Under the pieces are notes generated by a model, which saw nothing but the letters and a program-made list of their open reading frames with translations, ran no database searches and was not told the origin of the DNA. A program made the translations under genes and the position numbers. Below, one piece after another: positions 8,511 to 15,566 of a DNA stretch of 44,562 bases. The stretch is taken from positions 1 to 44,562 of the forward strand of contig CAZEMA010000006.1 of the NCBI GenBank assembly GCA_964513155.1, given 5' to 3'. The stretch is from DATEAV01 sp964513155 (lineage in GTDB: Bacteria > Chloroflexota > Anaerolineae > Anaerolineales > E44-bin32). Within the stretch, counting starts at the first letter, position 1. Every line of letters begins with the position of its first letter.

Positions 8511-10207
8511 CAGCGGCCGCCCCCGGCGCAGGCGCAGGCGCAGCCAGCGCAGGCGCACGCGCAGGCGCAGGCGTGGCCTCCTCCGCCCGTCCAGCCGCCC
8601 CCCTTCCAGCCGCCCCCCGTGGTTTTGGGCGGAGGCGGAGGTGGATTCGTTTTACTGGCGACGCCGCCGGTGAAGCCGGTGACGCTGGCGACAAGACCGC
8701 CCGCCGTGTTGCGGACGCCGGTCAACAACGAGGCGGCGAAGTCAGAACCGGGCAGGTGCGGCACTGACACACCACCCCCTGTTGAAGCAGGTCGGCTGGG
8801 CAGCGGTGCCGCGCCCCGCGAGGCCGAGACTGAACCTCCGGCCGTGCTGGGCCTGTAGCTGCTCCACCAGATGGGCAGGAAGACCGGCCCGGCGGAGAAA
8901 GTCCGGCGAGTGCGCTCGTCGAAATCGCGGTCGAGCATGGTCCATTCGAGGCCCTCGTCGAACTTCTGCGAGCGGATCTCGGGAGTGCCGGCCTGCTCGA
9001 CCTCTTGCCATGCCTTGCTCATGATGGCCTTGTAGTAGTCGCGTGATTCACGCAGGCTGAAGCCCTTGATCTTCTGCTGGACCGACTTGACCAGGTCGAT
9101 CACTACGCCCTGCAGGGCTGTCTGGCGTTCGCGAGGGTTGGCGAGGATCGCCCCTTCGATGAAGGCGGTCTCATAGTCGTGGAGTCCCTCGGGCACGGGG
9201 CTGGACTTCTCAATCTGGAGCGGGGTCTCGGTGACGACCCGAGCGGCGTTCTTCTTGATCACGCTGAAGAGCATCATCGTCAGGACGCGATCGAGGGGGG
9301 TCTCCAAGAGGACGGCGGCCTCGACTGCGGTCAAGCCTCGTTTGATCCCGTGGCCCTCGATGGCAATCTTGGGGGGCAGGTAGGCGAGCCGCCGGCGCCG
9401 GTCGAGAACAACGGCAAGGACGATCCAGCCTCCGACGACGGCAATGAAGAGCCCGACGCACAGGAGGGGGAAGACAATCCCGGAGGCGGTCCCCAGCGTC
9501 TGACCGATGGAGGGCTGCTGGAGGACGCCGCTGGGCACGTATTGCGCCGGGAAGTCTGCGCCAAAGGGGTACTGCGTATAGCCATTGGCGACAGCATTGT
9601 GCCACTGATAGATGATCCTCCCCTGCGAGTCGTACCCCGTGGTGGGCTCTTGTTGAGGCCAGCCCAATGGGCTGGCATGCCAACGCGGCTCCTCAGGTTG
9701 AACACCAGGGGGAAGGTGGAACGTCACGGTGATGTCCGTTGTCCCATGGACGAACTGGCGCCCGAAGTATGAGGGCGAGAAGACACCGCTGGCATAGCCG
9801 GAGGTGTCGGAAGTGTAGAGCAAGCTCCCGACCCGATTGATCCACACCTGCACGGTGCCGGAGGCGCCGGGTGGGATGGGGTTCGATCCCAGGTTGAGCT
9901 CGACCCAGTCCCCAGATTCCAGGGAATCGACTTGCCGGATGGCTTGGCCGTTGACGGTGCCCGAGATGTCGCTCAGGCTGTAGTCGTGGCTCGGCATCCC
10001 GATGTCAACCAAGGCGATCGGCGGCCCGGAGGGATCGTTGGTGAAGACGAAGACGTACTCGAGGCGCGCGGTGCCATCCGCCTCCCAGTAGACGTCCACG
10101 GCCTCCCGGTCGAGGCTGAATGAGTAGTCTTGGGCGCCCGCTGGCAGGACCGTAGCCGAGAGAGCGACCAGCGCGATGAGAAGCGCGCAGATGCTAAGAC
10201 GTCTCAT
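8510..10207 (-). CDS. DUF2207-like membrane protein with C-terminal Cys-Ala repeat tail
   Basis: A 565-residue protein. It has a signal peptide (residues 1-25, ending LPAGA), a beta-rich extracytoplasmic domain (26-240), one transmembrane helix (243-269) followed by RRRR, and a cytoplasmic domain of about 210 residues. A low-complexity tail follows, rich in Pro, Gly and Trp. The last 21 residues are Cys-Ala dipeptides with seven cysteines (547, 549, 551, 553, 556, 558, 560) and a GGGR end. The only other cysteines lie in the signal peptide and the membrane helix. The architecture resembles DUF2207 proteins, which often carry Gly-rich tails of unknown role. With one helix the tail faces the cytoplasm, where the coupled radical SAM enzyme acts. 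The start has AGGAG about 8 bases upstream. Confidence 0.85.
   Translation of the reverse strand: MRRLSICALLIALVALSATVLPAGAQDYSFSLDREAVDVYWEADGTARLEYVFVFTNDPSGPPIALVDIGMPSHDYSLSDISGTVNGQAIRQVDSLESGDWVELNLGSNPIPPGASGTVQVWINRVGSLLYTSDTSGYASGVFSPSYFGRQFVHGTTDITVTFHLPPGVQPEEPRWHASPLGWPQQEPTTGYDSQGRIIYQWHNAVANGYTQYPFGADFPAQYVPSGVLQQPSIGQTLGTASGIVFPLLCVGLFIAVVGGWIVLAVVLDRRRRLAYLPPKIAIEGHGIKRGLTAVEAAVLLETPLDRVLTMMLFSVIKKNAARVVTETPLQIEKSSPVPEGLHDYETAFIEGAILANPRERQTALQGVVIDLVKSVQQKIKGFSLRESRDYYKAIMSKAWQEVEQAGTPEIRSQKFDEGLEWTMLDRDFDERTRRTFSAGPVFLPIWWSSYRPSTAGGSVSASRGAAPLPSRPASTGGGVSVPHLPGSDFAASLLTGVRNTAGGLVASVTGFTGGVASKTNPPPPPPKTTGGGWKGGGWTGGGGHACACACACAGCACACAGGGR
8514..8570 (-). repeat. GCAGGC hexamer repeat encoding the Cys-Ala tail
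   Basis: The plus strand reads as a run of GCAGGC-like hexamers, interrupted once by an Ala-Gly-Cys step. On the coding strand they give alternating TGC and GCC/GCG/GCT codons. Mixed alanine codons suggest the repeat is not a fresh slippage product. Such a run can change length between strains and can also collapse in short-read assembly. Confidence 0.75.
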
Positions 10208-10267
10208 GGCGATACTCCTGGCGCTGGCAGGCGCATGGGAGTGCGCCGCCGCCGCACCTGAGCCATC

Positions 10268-10645
10268 CTACCACTTCGGTTCTTCGGTCAACTGATAGCT
10301 TGTGCTGCAATAGGGGCACGAAACGACGGGCGCGCCGGCGACCATCTTGATGTTGTCCGCGGTCAATGCGCCCCCGCAGTTCCTACAGGTGAGCTTCTCC
10401 AGATTCATCTGGCCGGAGAGGTCGATCTTCTGGACGATCTCGGCCGTATCGGCTTGCGGCCGGCGCCGCGCGGCGAAGAAGATCAAGCCGAAAGCGACCA
10501 GGACGAAGACGACCCCGATGACGAACCATGCCAAGCCGGAACCGGTCGCTTCGGCCTGGGTGCTGGTTGCAGCCAGCATGAACATGGCGCCGAAGAACAG
10601 GAAGAGCGCGGCGGCCACAAACGCGATGATCTTTCCTGCGCTCAT
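10268..10645 (-). CDS. Small two-helix membrane protein with C-terminal zinc ribbon
   Basis: A 125-residue protein with two hydrophobic helices (about 5-27 and 38-60). A cytoplasmic tail holds a CxxC...CxxC zinc ribbon (CRNC at about 87-90, CPYC at about 110-113). The family is not one I can name. It precedes the Cys-tailed DUF2207-like gene by 60 bases in the same direction and follows a plausible promoter, so it is the first gene of the cassette. The start ATG has GGAGG four bases upstream. A role in assembling or anchoring the neighbouring membrane protein is only a guess. Confidence 0.8.
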   Translation of the reverse strand: MSAGKIIAFVAAALFLFFGAMFMLAATSTQAEATGSGLAWFVIGVVFVLVAFGLIFFAARRRPQADTAEIVQKIDLSGQMNLEKLTCRNCGGALTADNIKMVAGAPVVSCPYCSTSYQLTEEPKW

Positions 10646-10675
10646 GGGACCTCCAGTCCGGCTTGGATGTCTGAG

Positions 10676-10704
10676 AGTGTAACACGTGAGCCCGCGTCAG
10701 ACAA
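10676..10704 (-). promoter_or_regulatory. Sigma70-type promoter for the radical-SAM cassette
   Basis: On the minus strand TTGTCT (10704-10699) and TACACT (10681-10676) are separated by 17 bases. The start codon of the zinc-ribbon gene lies about 30 bases downstream. Each box matches the consensus at 4 of 6 positions. Confidence 0.45.
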
Positions 10705-10935
10705 ATCATGATCGGCAGTTTCCCATGAGTCATGAGGTCCAGGCGTAGGGATCCCGCGGTGGTTCTTTCACCGTTGTGGGCGCAACTGCAGACAGGAGCA
10801 GGGCCTAGGGCAGCTGCACACTTGCTTCGGCTGCCGCCGGCACAAAACCCCCACCGCCTTCTTCGCCTTCCTGCGCCATCCAAGGATCTCCGCTGATTCC
10901 ACGGTAGAATTACTCATCGCTCGGGGGACGTCTTC

Positions 10936-11571
10936 ATGGCTAACTGGATCACCATCAGTCGGTTTCCGCTGCTGCTCGGCTTCGTCCTCATGCTGTACCT
11001 CGGCGAGCCTTGGGTGAGGCTGGCGGGTGTCCCCGTCCTGTTCGCACTCCTGATGCTCGACACGATCGATGGAGTCGTGGCACGGGCGACCGGAAAGACA
11101 AGCCTGATTGGCAGCGTGCTCGATATCGCAGCGGATCGGGCGTATGAGTTGGTGCTGTGGGTGTGCTTCGCAGACCTGAGGGTCATCCCACTGGCCATCC
11201 CATTGATCGTGATCGTGCGGACGACGCTGACGGATGCCCTGCGCAGCATCGGTGTCAGCCAGGGGCTCAGGCCCTTTGACCAGCACCGGTCGAAGCTTGG
11301 CCGCTTCCTCGTGAGTTCCTCGTGGATGCGCACTTCGTACAGCTTCACCAAGATCACGGCTTTCTGCGGCCTGACGCTGGGCATAGCGATGGCAAGCTAC
11401 CCGGCTGGCACTCGACTGCAAGAGGCTTCGCTGCCCGTGCTCAGGATCTTACTCATCGTGGCGTGGATCGCCACGACCGTGTGTGTGGTACGGGGGCTTC
11501 CCGTCATTGCCGGAGCCATCCGGCGAGGTTTGGAGTCCGCGCAAGGCCGGGATTCTTCAGAACCTGGATGA
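10936..11571 (+). CDS. CDP-alcohol phosphatidyltransferase (PgsA-like)
   Basis: A 211-residue integral membrane enzyme with about five to six helices. It shows the complete family signature D-x2-DG-x2-AR-x8-G-x3-D-x3-D (DTIDGVVARATGKTSLIGSVLDIAADR region, about residues 37-63). It transfers a phosphatidyl group from CDP-diacylglycerol to an alcohol, most often glycerol-3-phosphate (PgsA) or inositol phosphate. The stop codon overlaps the start of the acyltransferase (ATGA at 11568-11571), and a PAP2 phosphatase follows. Together they look like a phosphatidylglycerol route: PGP synthase followed by a PgpB-type phosphatase. The alcohol substrate cannot be fixed from sequence. Confidence 0.88.
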   Translation: MANWITISRFPLLLGFVLMLYLGEPWVRLAGVPVLFALLMLDTIDGVVARATGKTSLIGSVLDIAADRAYELVLWVCFADLRVIPLAIPLIVIVRTTLTDALRSIGVSQGLRPFDQHRSKLGRFLVSSSWMRTSYSFTKITAFCGLTLGIAMASYPAGTRLQEASLPVLRILLIVAWIATTVCVVRGLPVIAGAIRRGLESAQGRDSSEPG

Positions 11572-12476
11572 ACCTCATCTCGCTGGTCAACAGCCGTCTT
11601 GGGCTGCCGTTGGGTGTGTTCCTGGCAAACGCTCTGCCCGAGCGGGCAGCGCACCGGCTGGCACGCGTCCTTTCCGCCTCCACGGCCCGCCAGCGCCAAT
11701 TGCCGGTCACCCAGGCCGTGCGCTCCAATCAAGCCGTCGTCAGAGGGATGCGGTACGAGGATCCAGCCCTAGATGGGGCCGTCGAGGCTGTTCTTGCCAA
11801 CGCCGCTGTTGGATATGTTGACCTATTCCGCGCGCTCTCCGGAGGGACCGAGGCGCTGGTCCGGCGCTGCGAGATGGACGACAGCTTAATTGCGGGATTT
11901 CGCGAGGGCGCGGCGAGGGGCAAAGGAGTGATCGCGGTCAGCGCGCACATGAGTTGTTTCGACATGCTCCTTCTCACCTTGGCCGCCCGTGGCTATCGTG
12001 TGCAAGCCTTGTCGTTTGCGGATCCCCAGGGAAGCTACCGTGTCCAGAACACTCTTAGGCGTCGTTTTGGCCTCGACCTGACTCCGATCTCTCTACCCTC
12101 CCTTCGAAAGGCCGTTCGGAACCTGCGTCAGGGTGGAGTCGTGCTCACTGGCATCGATCGACCGGCCGCCGAAGGTGAGGAACTCCTCTTCTTTGGCCAG
12201 CAGGCCAGGCTGCCGGTAGGGCATGCGCGGCTGGCCTTGGCCACGGGGGCTCAGATCCTCGTCGGTGTTGTCCAGTCGGCCGGGATCGGGCAATACCGGG
12301 CCTTTGGAGCGGACCTGATCGATCCGCGCGGTCAGGACGCATCCATCGATGGTGCGCGTCATCTGGCCCAGAAAGTCCTCTCAGTGATCGAAGGACATGT
12401 GCGGAAGCGGCCCGAGGAATGGCTCATGTTCTTTCCCGTGTGGCCACAAACGATCCCCCTCGGAGAGGGTCGATGA
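11568..12476 (+). CDS. LpxL/HtrB-like lysophospholipid acyltransferase family protein
   Basis: A 302-residue membrane-associated acyltransferase of the LpxL/HtrB/PatA type. The catalytic H-x4-D motif is SAHMSCFD (about residues 126-133), followed by a conserved block (GGVVLTGIDRPAAEGE) and a late FFPVWPQ segment. Related enzymes add late acyl chains to lipid A in diderms or to phosphatidylinositol mannosides in actinobacteria. The ATG chosen overlaps the previous stop; a longer open frame upstream merely reads through the phosphatidyltransferase gene. The gene overlaps the PAP2 gene at its 3' end by another ATGA. In a lineage thought to lack LPS, the acceptor is probably a glycolipid or phospholipid. 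Confidence 0.85.
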   Translation: MNLISLVNSRLGLPLGVFLANALPERAAHRLARVLSASTARQRQLPVTQAVRSNQAVVRGMRYEDPALDGAVEAVLANAAVGYVDLFRALSGGTEALVRRCEMDDSLIAGFREGAARGKGVIAVSAHMSCFDMLLLTLAARGYRVQALSFADPQGSYRVQNTLRRRFGLDLTPISLPSLRKAVRNLRQGGVVLTGIDRPAAEGEELLFFGQQARLPVGHARLALATGAQILVGVVQSAGIGQYRAFGADLIDPRGQDASIDGARHLAQKVLSVIEGHVRKRPEEWLMFFPVWPQTIPLGEGR

Positions 12477-13227
12477 TCGCCGCGTTGGGTGTGGCCATCT
12501 CTATTGTGGGCGTGGTCACCGGCTTGGCCTGGCGTCTTCCGGCAGTCGGGTCAGTCGATCGCCATCTGTTTTCCGGCATCAACCACTGGAGGACGCGCCA
12601 CTGGCTCGATGGCTTTCTTGGGGTCATCCGACTCCTGGGGACTCACTGGGCCCTCCTTGCCGTGTTCGTGTGGGTCGTGGCCTGGAGGCCGGTCGCCGGC
12701 GTGTCGCTCGTCGTTGCGGCGGGTATCAGCGCCAGCCTGGAGCGAGCCCTCAAAGTGGGTGTGGCTCGCCAGCGGCCGTTTGAGCTGATGCCCGATGTTC
12801 AGCTTCGGCAGGTGCCGCCTCCCTCGGACCCCAGCTTCCCAAGCGGCGACGCGTCGCGAGCGTGGTTCCTGGCAACGGCCCTATCCCTCGGGATGGAGAT
12901 CCCGCCGCTCGCTGCCTGCCTCGCCTTCTTGCTTGCCCTTCTGGTGGCGGCGGCTCGAGTGCGTGCGGGCGTGCACTATCCCAGCGATGTCTGGGCGGGC
13001 TCCTGGCTNNNNNNNNNNNNNNNNNNNNNNNNNNNNNNNNNNNNNNNNNNNNNNNNNNNNNNNNNNNNNNNNNNNNNNNNNNNNNNNNNNNNNNNNNNNN
13101 NNNNNNNNCTCGAGTGCGTGCGGGCGTGCACTATCCCAGCGATGTCTGGGCGGGCTCCTGGCTGGGGTTGGGAATCGGGCTTGTTTGGGTTGGCCTCTTG
13201 CCGCTTCTCCTGGCGATCCGGTTCTAA
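12473..13227 (+). CDS. PAP2-family membrane phosphatase, interrupted by an assembly gap
   Basis: A PAP2 (type 2 phosphatidic acid phosphatase) enzyme of 199 residues once the artefact is removed. It has about five membrane helices. Motif 1 is K-x6-RP (KVGVARQRP), motif 2 is PSGD in SFPSGDASRA, and motif 3 is R-x5-H-x3-D (RVRAGVHYPSD). Most family members have PSGH in motif 2, so the Asp here is unusual. A role as PGP or undecaprenyl-phosphate-type phosphatase fits its place behind a phosphatidyltransferase. The ATG overlaps the acyltransferase stop (ATGA). A 100-N run (13009-13108) with identical 55-bp flanks splits the deposited frame. Deleting 155 bases restores the frame to the TAA ending at 13227. 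Confidence 0.86.
12954..13008. repeat. 55-bp duplicated contig end, left copy
   Basis: Identical to 13109-13163 on the far side of the N run. It is the same artefact type and the same 55-bp length as at 2860-3069. Confidence 0.95.
13009..13108. other. Scaffold gap (100 N), a negative gap
   Basis: Exactly 100 N between two identical 55-bp copies inside the PAP2 gene. The contigs overlap and no sequence is missing. Confidence 0.93.
13109..13163. repeat. 55-bp duplicated contig end, right copy
   Basis: Identical to 12954-13008; only one copy is expected in the genome. Confidence 0.95.
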
Positions 13228-13571
13228 TCCAGCAGTGTGCTGATCGGTCATCGCTGGCCCATTAGAGTAGGCCGACGGCAGGATCGCCGCACGAGGAAGA
13301 AGGCTGTGTTTGGGACCCTTTGGGGACAAGGCTGCCTTGTCGGGCCTGTTCGGGGCACTCGCCCCATGTGCGGACCTGTCTTCGCCTTGCCTGAGATCAC
13401 CTTCGGCGCGACAATCTTGCGCTTCGGGGGCCTTCCATCGAGGCGATTGTGCAGGGCAGGGCGCGCCGTTGAGGGCAGGCTCATGGACATCGCTGGGCGC
13501 CCACGATGGGAAGAGAATTGTGCTGGGCGTTGGGAACGGGAGACAAGGTCTCCAGAGGCGGAGGGCTGAAT
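13228..13571. other. Intergenic region with a 17-bp near-perfect palindrome
   Basis: I see no credible gene in these 344 bases; open frames here are short and atypical in composition. At 13325-13341 there is GACAAGGC-T-GCCTTGTC, two 8-bp arms around one base. It could be a binding site or, with a 3-base loop, a weak hairpin after the PAP2 gene. No U-tract follows it. Confidence 0.5.
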
Positions 13572-15293
13572 ATGGCAGAGGCGACACCCTATGCCAGCAC
13601 GATAGAAGTCAAGAATCCTCTCGTTCCGTTCGGCATCGCGAAGGCCCTGGTCGGTGTCGTGGCCGTACTCGTGGCGGCCGTGCGCCTTGCACGCGTCCCT
13701 CATTTGATCCAATCCGCCCTTGAAACGCACTCCTCGGACGGTGAGAGCCTGTTCGCGGCGGGGGTCGTGGTGAGCGCGATCGCCAGCATCGTCTGGCTGA
13801 TCTGGGGTCTCAAGGCCTGTCTGACCGGCTCGAGACGTCTCGCCCACATCATCGTCCCGCCGGGCGCACCGAAGGTGCTGGAGAACCTCGATGAGCTCAG
13901 AGGCGCCATGGTCAACCGCTACATGCCCGCCTACGTGGTTGCGCCTCACGAAGCTCTTTCCTTGGCGCGGAAGTACATCAGCGGAAGAGTGCCGTTTCTC
14001 ACCCTGCCGGCCAGAGCGGTCGTCAAAGAGGATGTCCGGTTCGTGGGCAGGATTGTGGGCTTCGTTGGCGCCTTGTCCATTGGCGCCTTAGTCGTGAACT
14101 CGATACCGGCGAAGTACCTTTCGGAGTTGCGTGTGTATCTTGCTGAGTTGAGGCTGCCTGAGAACATAACGGTGCTGGTCATCTCCTTCGCGATCGTGTT
14201 GGCGGTGGCCGCGGCAATGAAGTTTGTTCTGTTGTTCGCTCTCCTGCCAGCCGCAGGGCCCAAGTCTGAAGTGCTGGAGAGCATTCGCACGGTGCAGGGA
14301 GGGGGAGACCCAAGCATTCTCGCACCAGATATCGAGAAGGCCCTGTTGTCCATCCGGCTGAGGGATTTCCCTAACCGTCCGCGGAGAACTGGCTTTCAGC
14401 CGATCACGGGGGGAGTTGAGGATACCGGGAAGGTCTCTGGGGAGTTGTTCTTGGAAACGCAGCCACAGGATGCGCCGCACAGGAGGCCGATTGTCACCTG
14501 GTTCTACCTGGCCGCAGCCATCGCGTTCCTCATCCTAGGCCTCGTGATCACCACGAAGGTCCCAGAGGGTCTTGCGCAGGCGTATGACGCCGCTGTGCTG
14601 GGAACGGCTCTGGCCTATGTCGGAAGCCTGGTCGTGGGAATCACCTACGCCAATACGGGGAAGGGGTTCCTGAATCACGCTCTGTACCTCCTGAATTCGT
14701 TTCGTTTTGAGTCGACGTTGGTCTACGTTTGGGTGGAGGGGACATTCGGTCGCACCGAAGTGAAGGCCGGGCGCGCAATTACCGATTCGTTCGAAACGAG
14801 CAACATCGTGGTGCGGAGTGACAGCCACGTTCGGACCTATACCTCGAGGCTGCTCACCGAGACGGACGCGCTGGAAGATTCATCCCTCGAGGAGCCTGCC
14901 CTTATGGGGCGGAGAAGCATCATCGGGATGAGCGCGGATTCGGAGGCGCAGCGCGCCCTCCGCCTTGCAGAGGAATGCGTCGAGAGGTTCGAGAAGGCTG
15001 GCGTGGTTCTGCGCGCCATTGATGTCGGTGCCGGGACGGTGCAGGAGATCGCCCAGACGAACATCGCATACCATCAGGCGAAGCAGATAGCCGCAAGCCA
15101 GGCCCCCGAGCGGATGGCCATCACAGGAAAAGTGGGGGAGGAGGAAAGAATGCTCCTCGAGGGGGATACGGAAGCACCAGCGCCCGTGGATTCCTCCGCC
15201 GACACGAAGATATGCCCCGACTGCGCGGAGACCGTGAAGGCCAAGGCACGCAAGTGCCGTTTCTGTGGGTACGTCTTCGAGGACCAACCGTGA
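13572..15293 (+). CDS. Six-helix membrane protein with C-terminal UPF0547-type zinc ribbon
   Basis: A 573-residue protein. Two helices lie near the N-terminus, two between about residues 150 and 230, and two more between about 310 and 375. A soluble domain of about 200 residues follows. The C-terminus is a short zinc ribbon (ICPDCAETVKAKARKCRFCG) of the kind annotated as UPF0547. I do not recognise the main domain. The start is the ATG at 13572, which follows GGAGG; a longer frame from 13506 lacks such a site. It stands alone between the lipid operon and ligA. The soluble part (VRSDSHVRTYTSRLLTETDAL) suggests a cytoplasmic regulatory module, with no assigned role. Confidence 0.78.
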   Translation: MAEATPYASTIEVKNPLVPFGIAKALVGVVAVLVAAVRLARVPHLIQSALETHSSDGESLFAAGVVVSAIASIVWLIWGLKACLTGSRRLAHIIVPPGAPKVLENLDELRGAMVNRYMPAYVVAPHEALSLARKYISGRVPFLTLPARAVVKEDVRFVGRIVGFVGALSIGALVVNSIPAKYLSELRVYLAELRLPENITVLVISFAIVLAVAAAMKFVLLFALLPAAGPKSEVLESIRTVQGGGDPSILAPDIEKALLSIRLRDFPNRPRRTGFQPITGGVEDTGKVSGELFLETQPQDAPHRRPIVTWFYLAAAIAFLILGLVITTKVPEGLAQAYDAAVLGTALAYVGSLVVGITYANTGKGFLNHALYLLNSFRFESTLVYVWVEGTFGRTEVKAGRAITDSFETSNIVVRSDSHVRTYTSRLLTETDALEDSSLEEPALMGRRSIIGMSADSEAQRALRLAEECVERFEKAGVVLRAIDVGAGTVQEIAQTNIAYHQAKQIAASQAPERMAITGKVGEEERMLLEGDTEAPAPVDSSADTKICPDCAETVKAKARKCRFCGYVFEDQP

Positions 15294-15566
15294 GTTGGGA
15301 ATCCGTCTTTCTGCCCCTCCGGGTTGAGAGATCGGTCTTGTACAAGCAGCGGACCCCTCGAACAACCTGCTGTACCCTCGTGAGTCCGGACAGCCGGGCC
15401 TAGTGGTGTATATGTGGCACGGCCGGTCCCCGGACCTAACAGGCGCTTCCGGGCAATCTGCTCCGAGTAGCCAAGCCCGCCAAAACGTCAATAACGCACC
15501 TTGACCAACCTGATGGCGGTCGGTATTCGCGAGTAGGATTCTGCTCGACAGGGCTATAATCGCCGC
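15294..15566. other. Intergenic region upstream of ligA
   Basis: In these 273 bases I find no gene or tRNA. The last 12 bases carry the ligA promoter element described separately. Confidence 0.5.
15555..15560 (+). promoter_or_regulatory. Consensus -10 box directly before ligA
   Basis: A perfect TATAAT (context GGGCTATAATCGCC) ends six bases before the ATG of ligA. Transcription would start at or next to the A of the start codon, giving a leaderless mRNA. No Shine-Dalgarno sequence is visible. No good -35 box is found at the usual distance. Confidence 0.55.

Noticed and set aside
8511..8558. Arg/Leu-rich N-terminal extension of the radical SAM enzyme
   Set aside because: It is only the Cys-Ala repeat DNA read in another frame; the ATG coupled to the upstream stop is the likely start.
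8510..8570. Cys-Ala tail as a frameshift artefact
   Set aside because: The frame closes at a TGA that overlaps the next start codon by one base, and the alanine codons vary, so a sequencing slip is unlikely to have created it.
10768..11421. 217-aa open frame opposite the phosphatidyltransferase gene
   Set aside because: It lies antisense to a clear enzyme and has shadow composition (His, Gln and Arg rich, no domain).
11322..11567. 82-codon N-terminal extension of the acyltransferase
   Set aside because: It reads the phosphatidyltransferase gene in another frame and has no ribosome binding site; the ATGA overlap start fits better.
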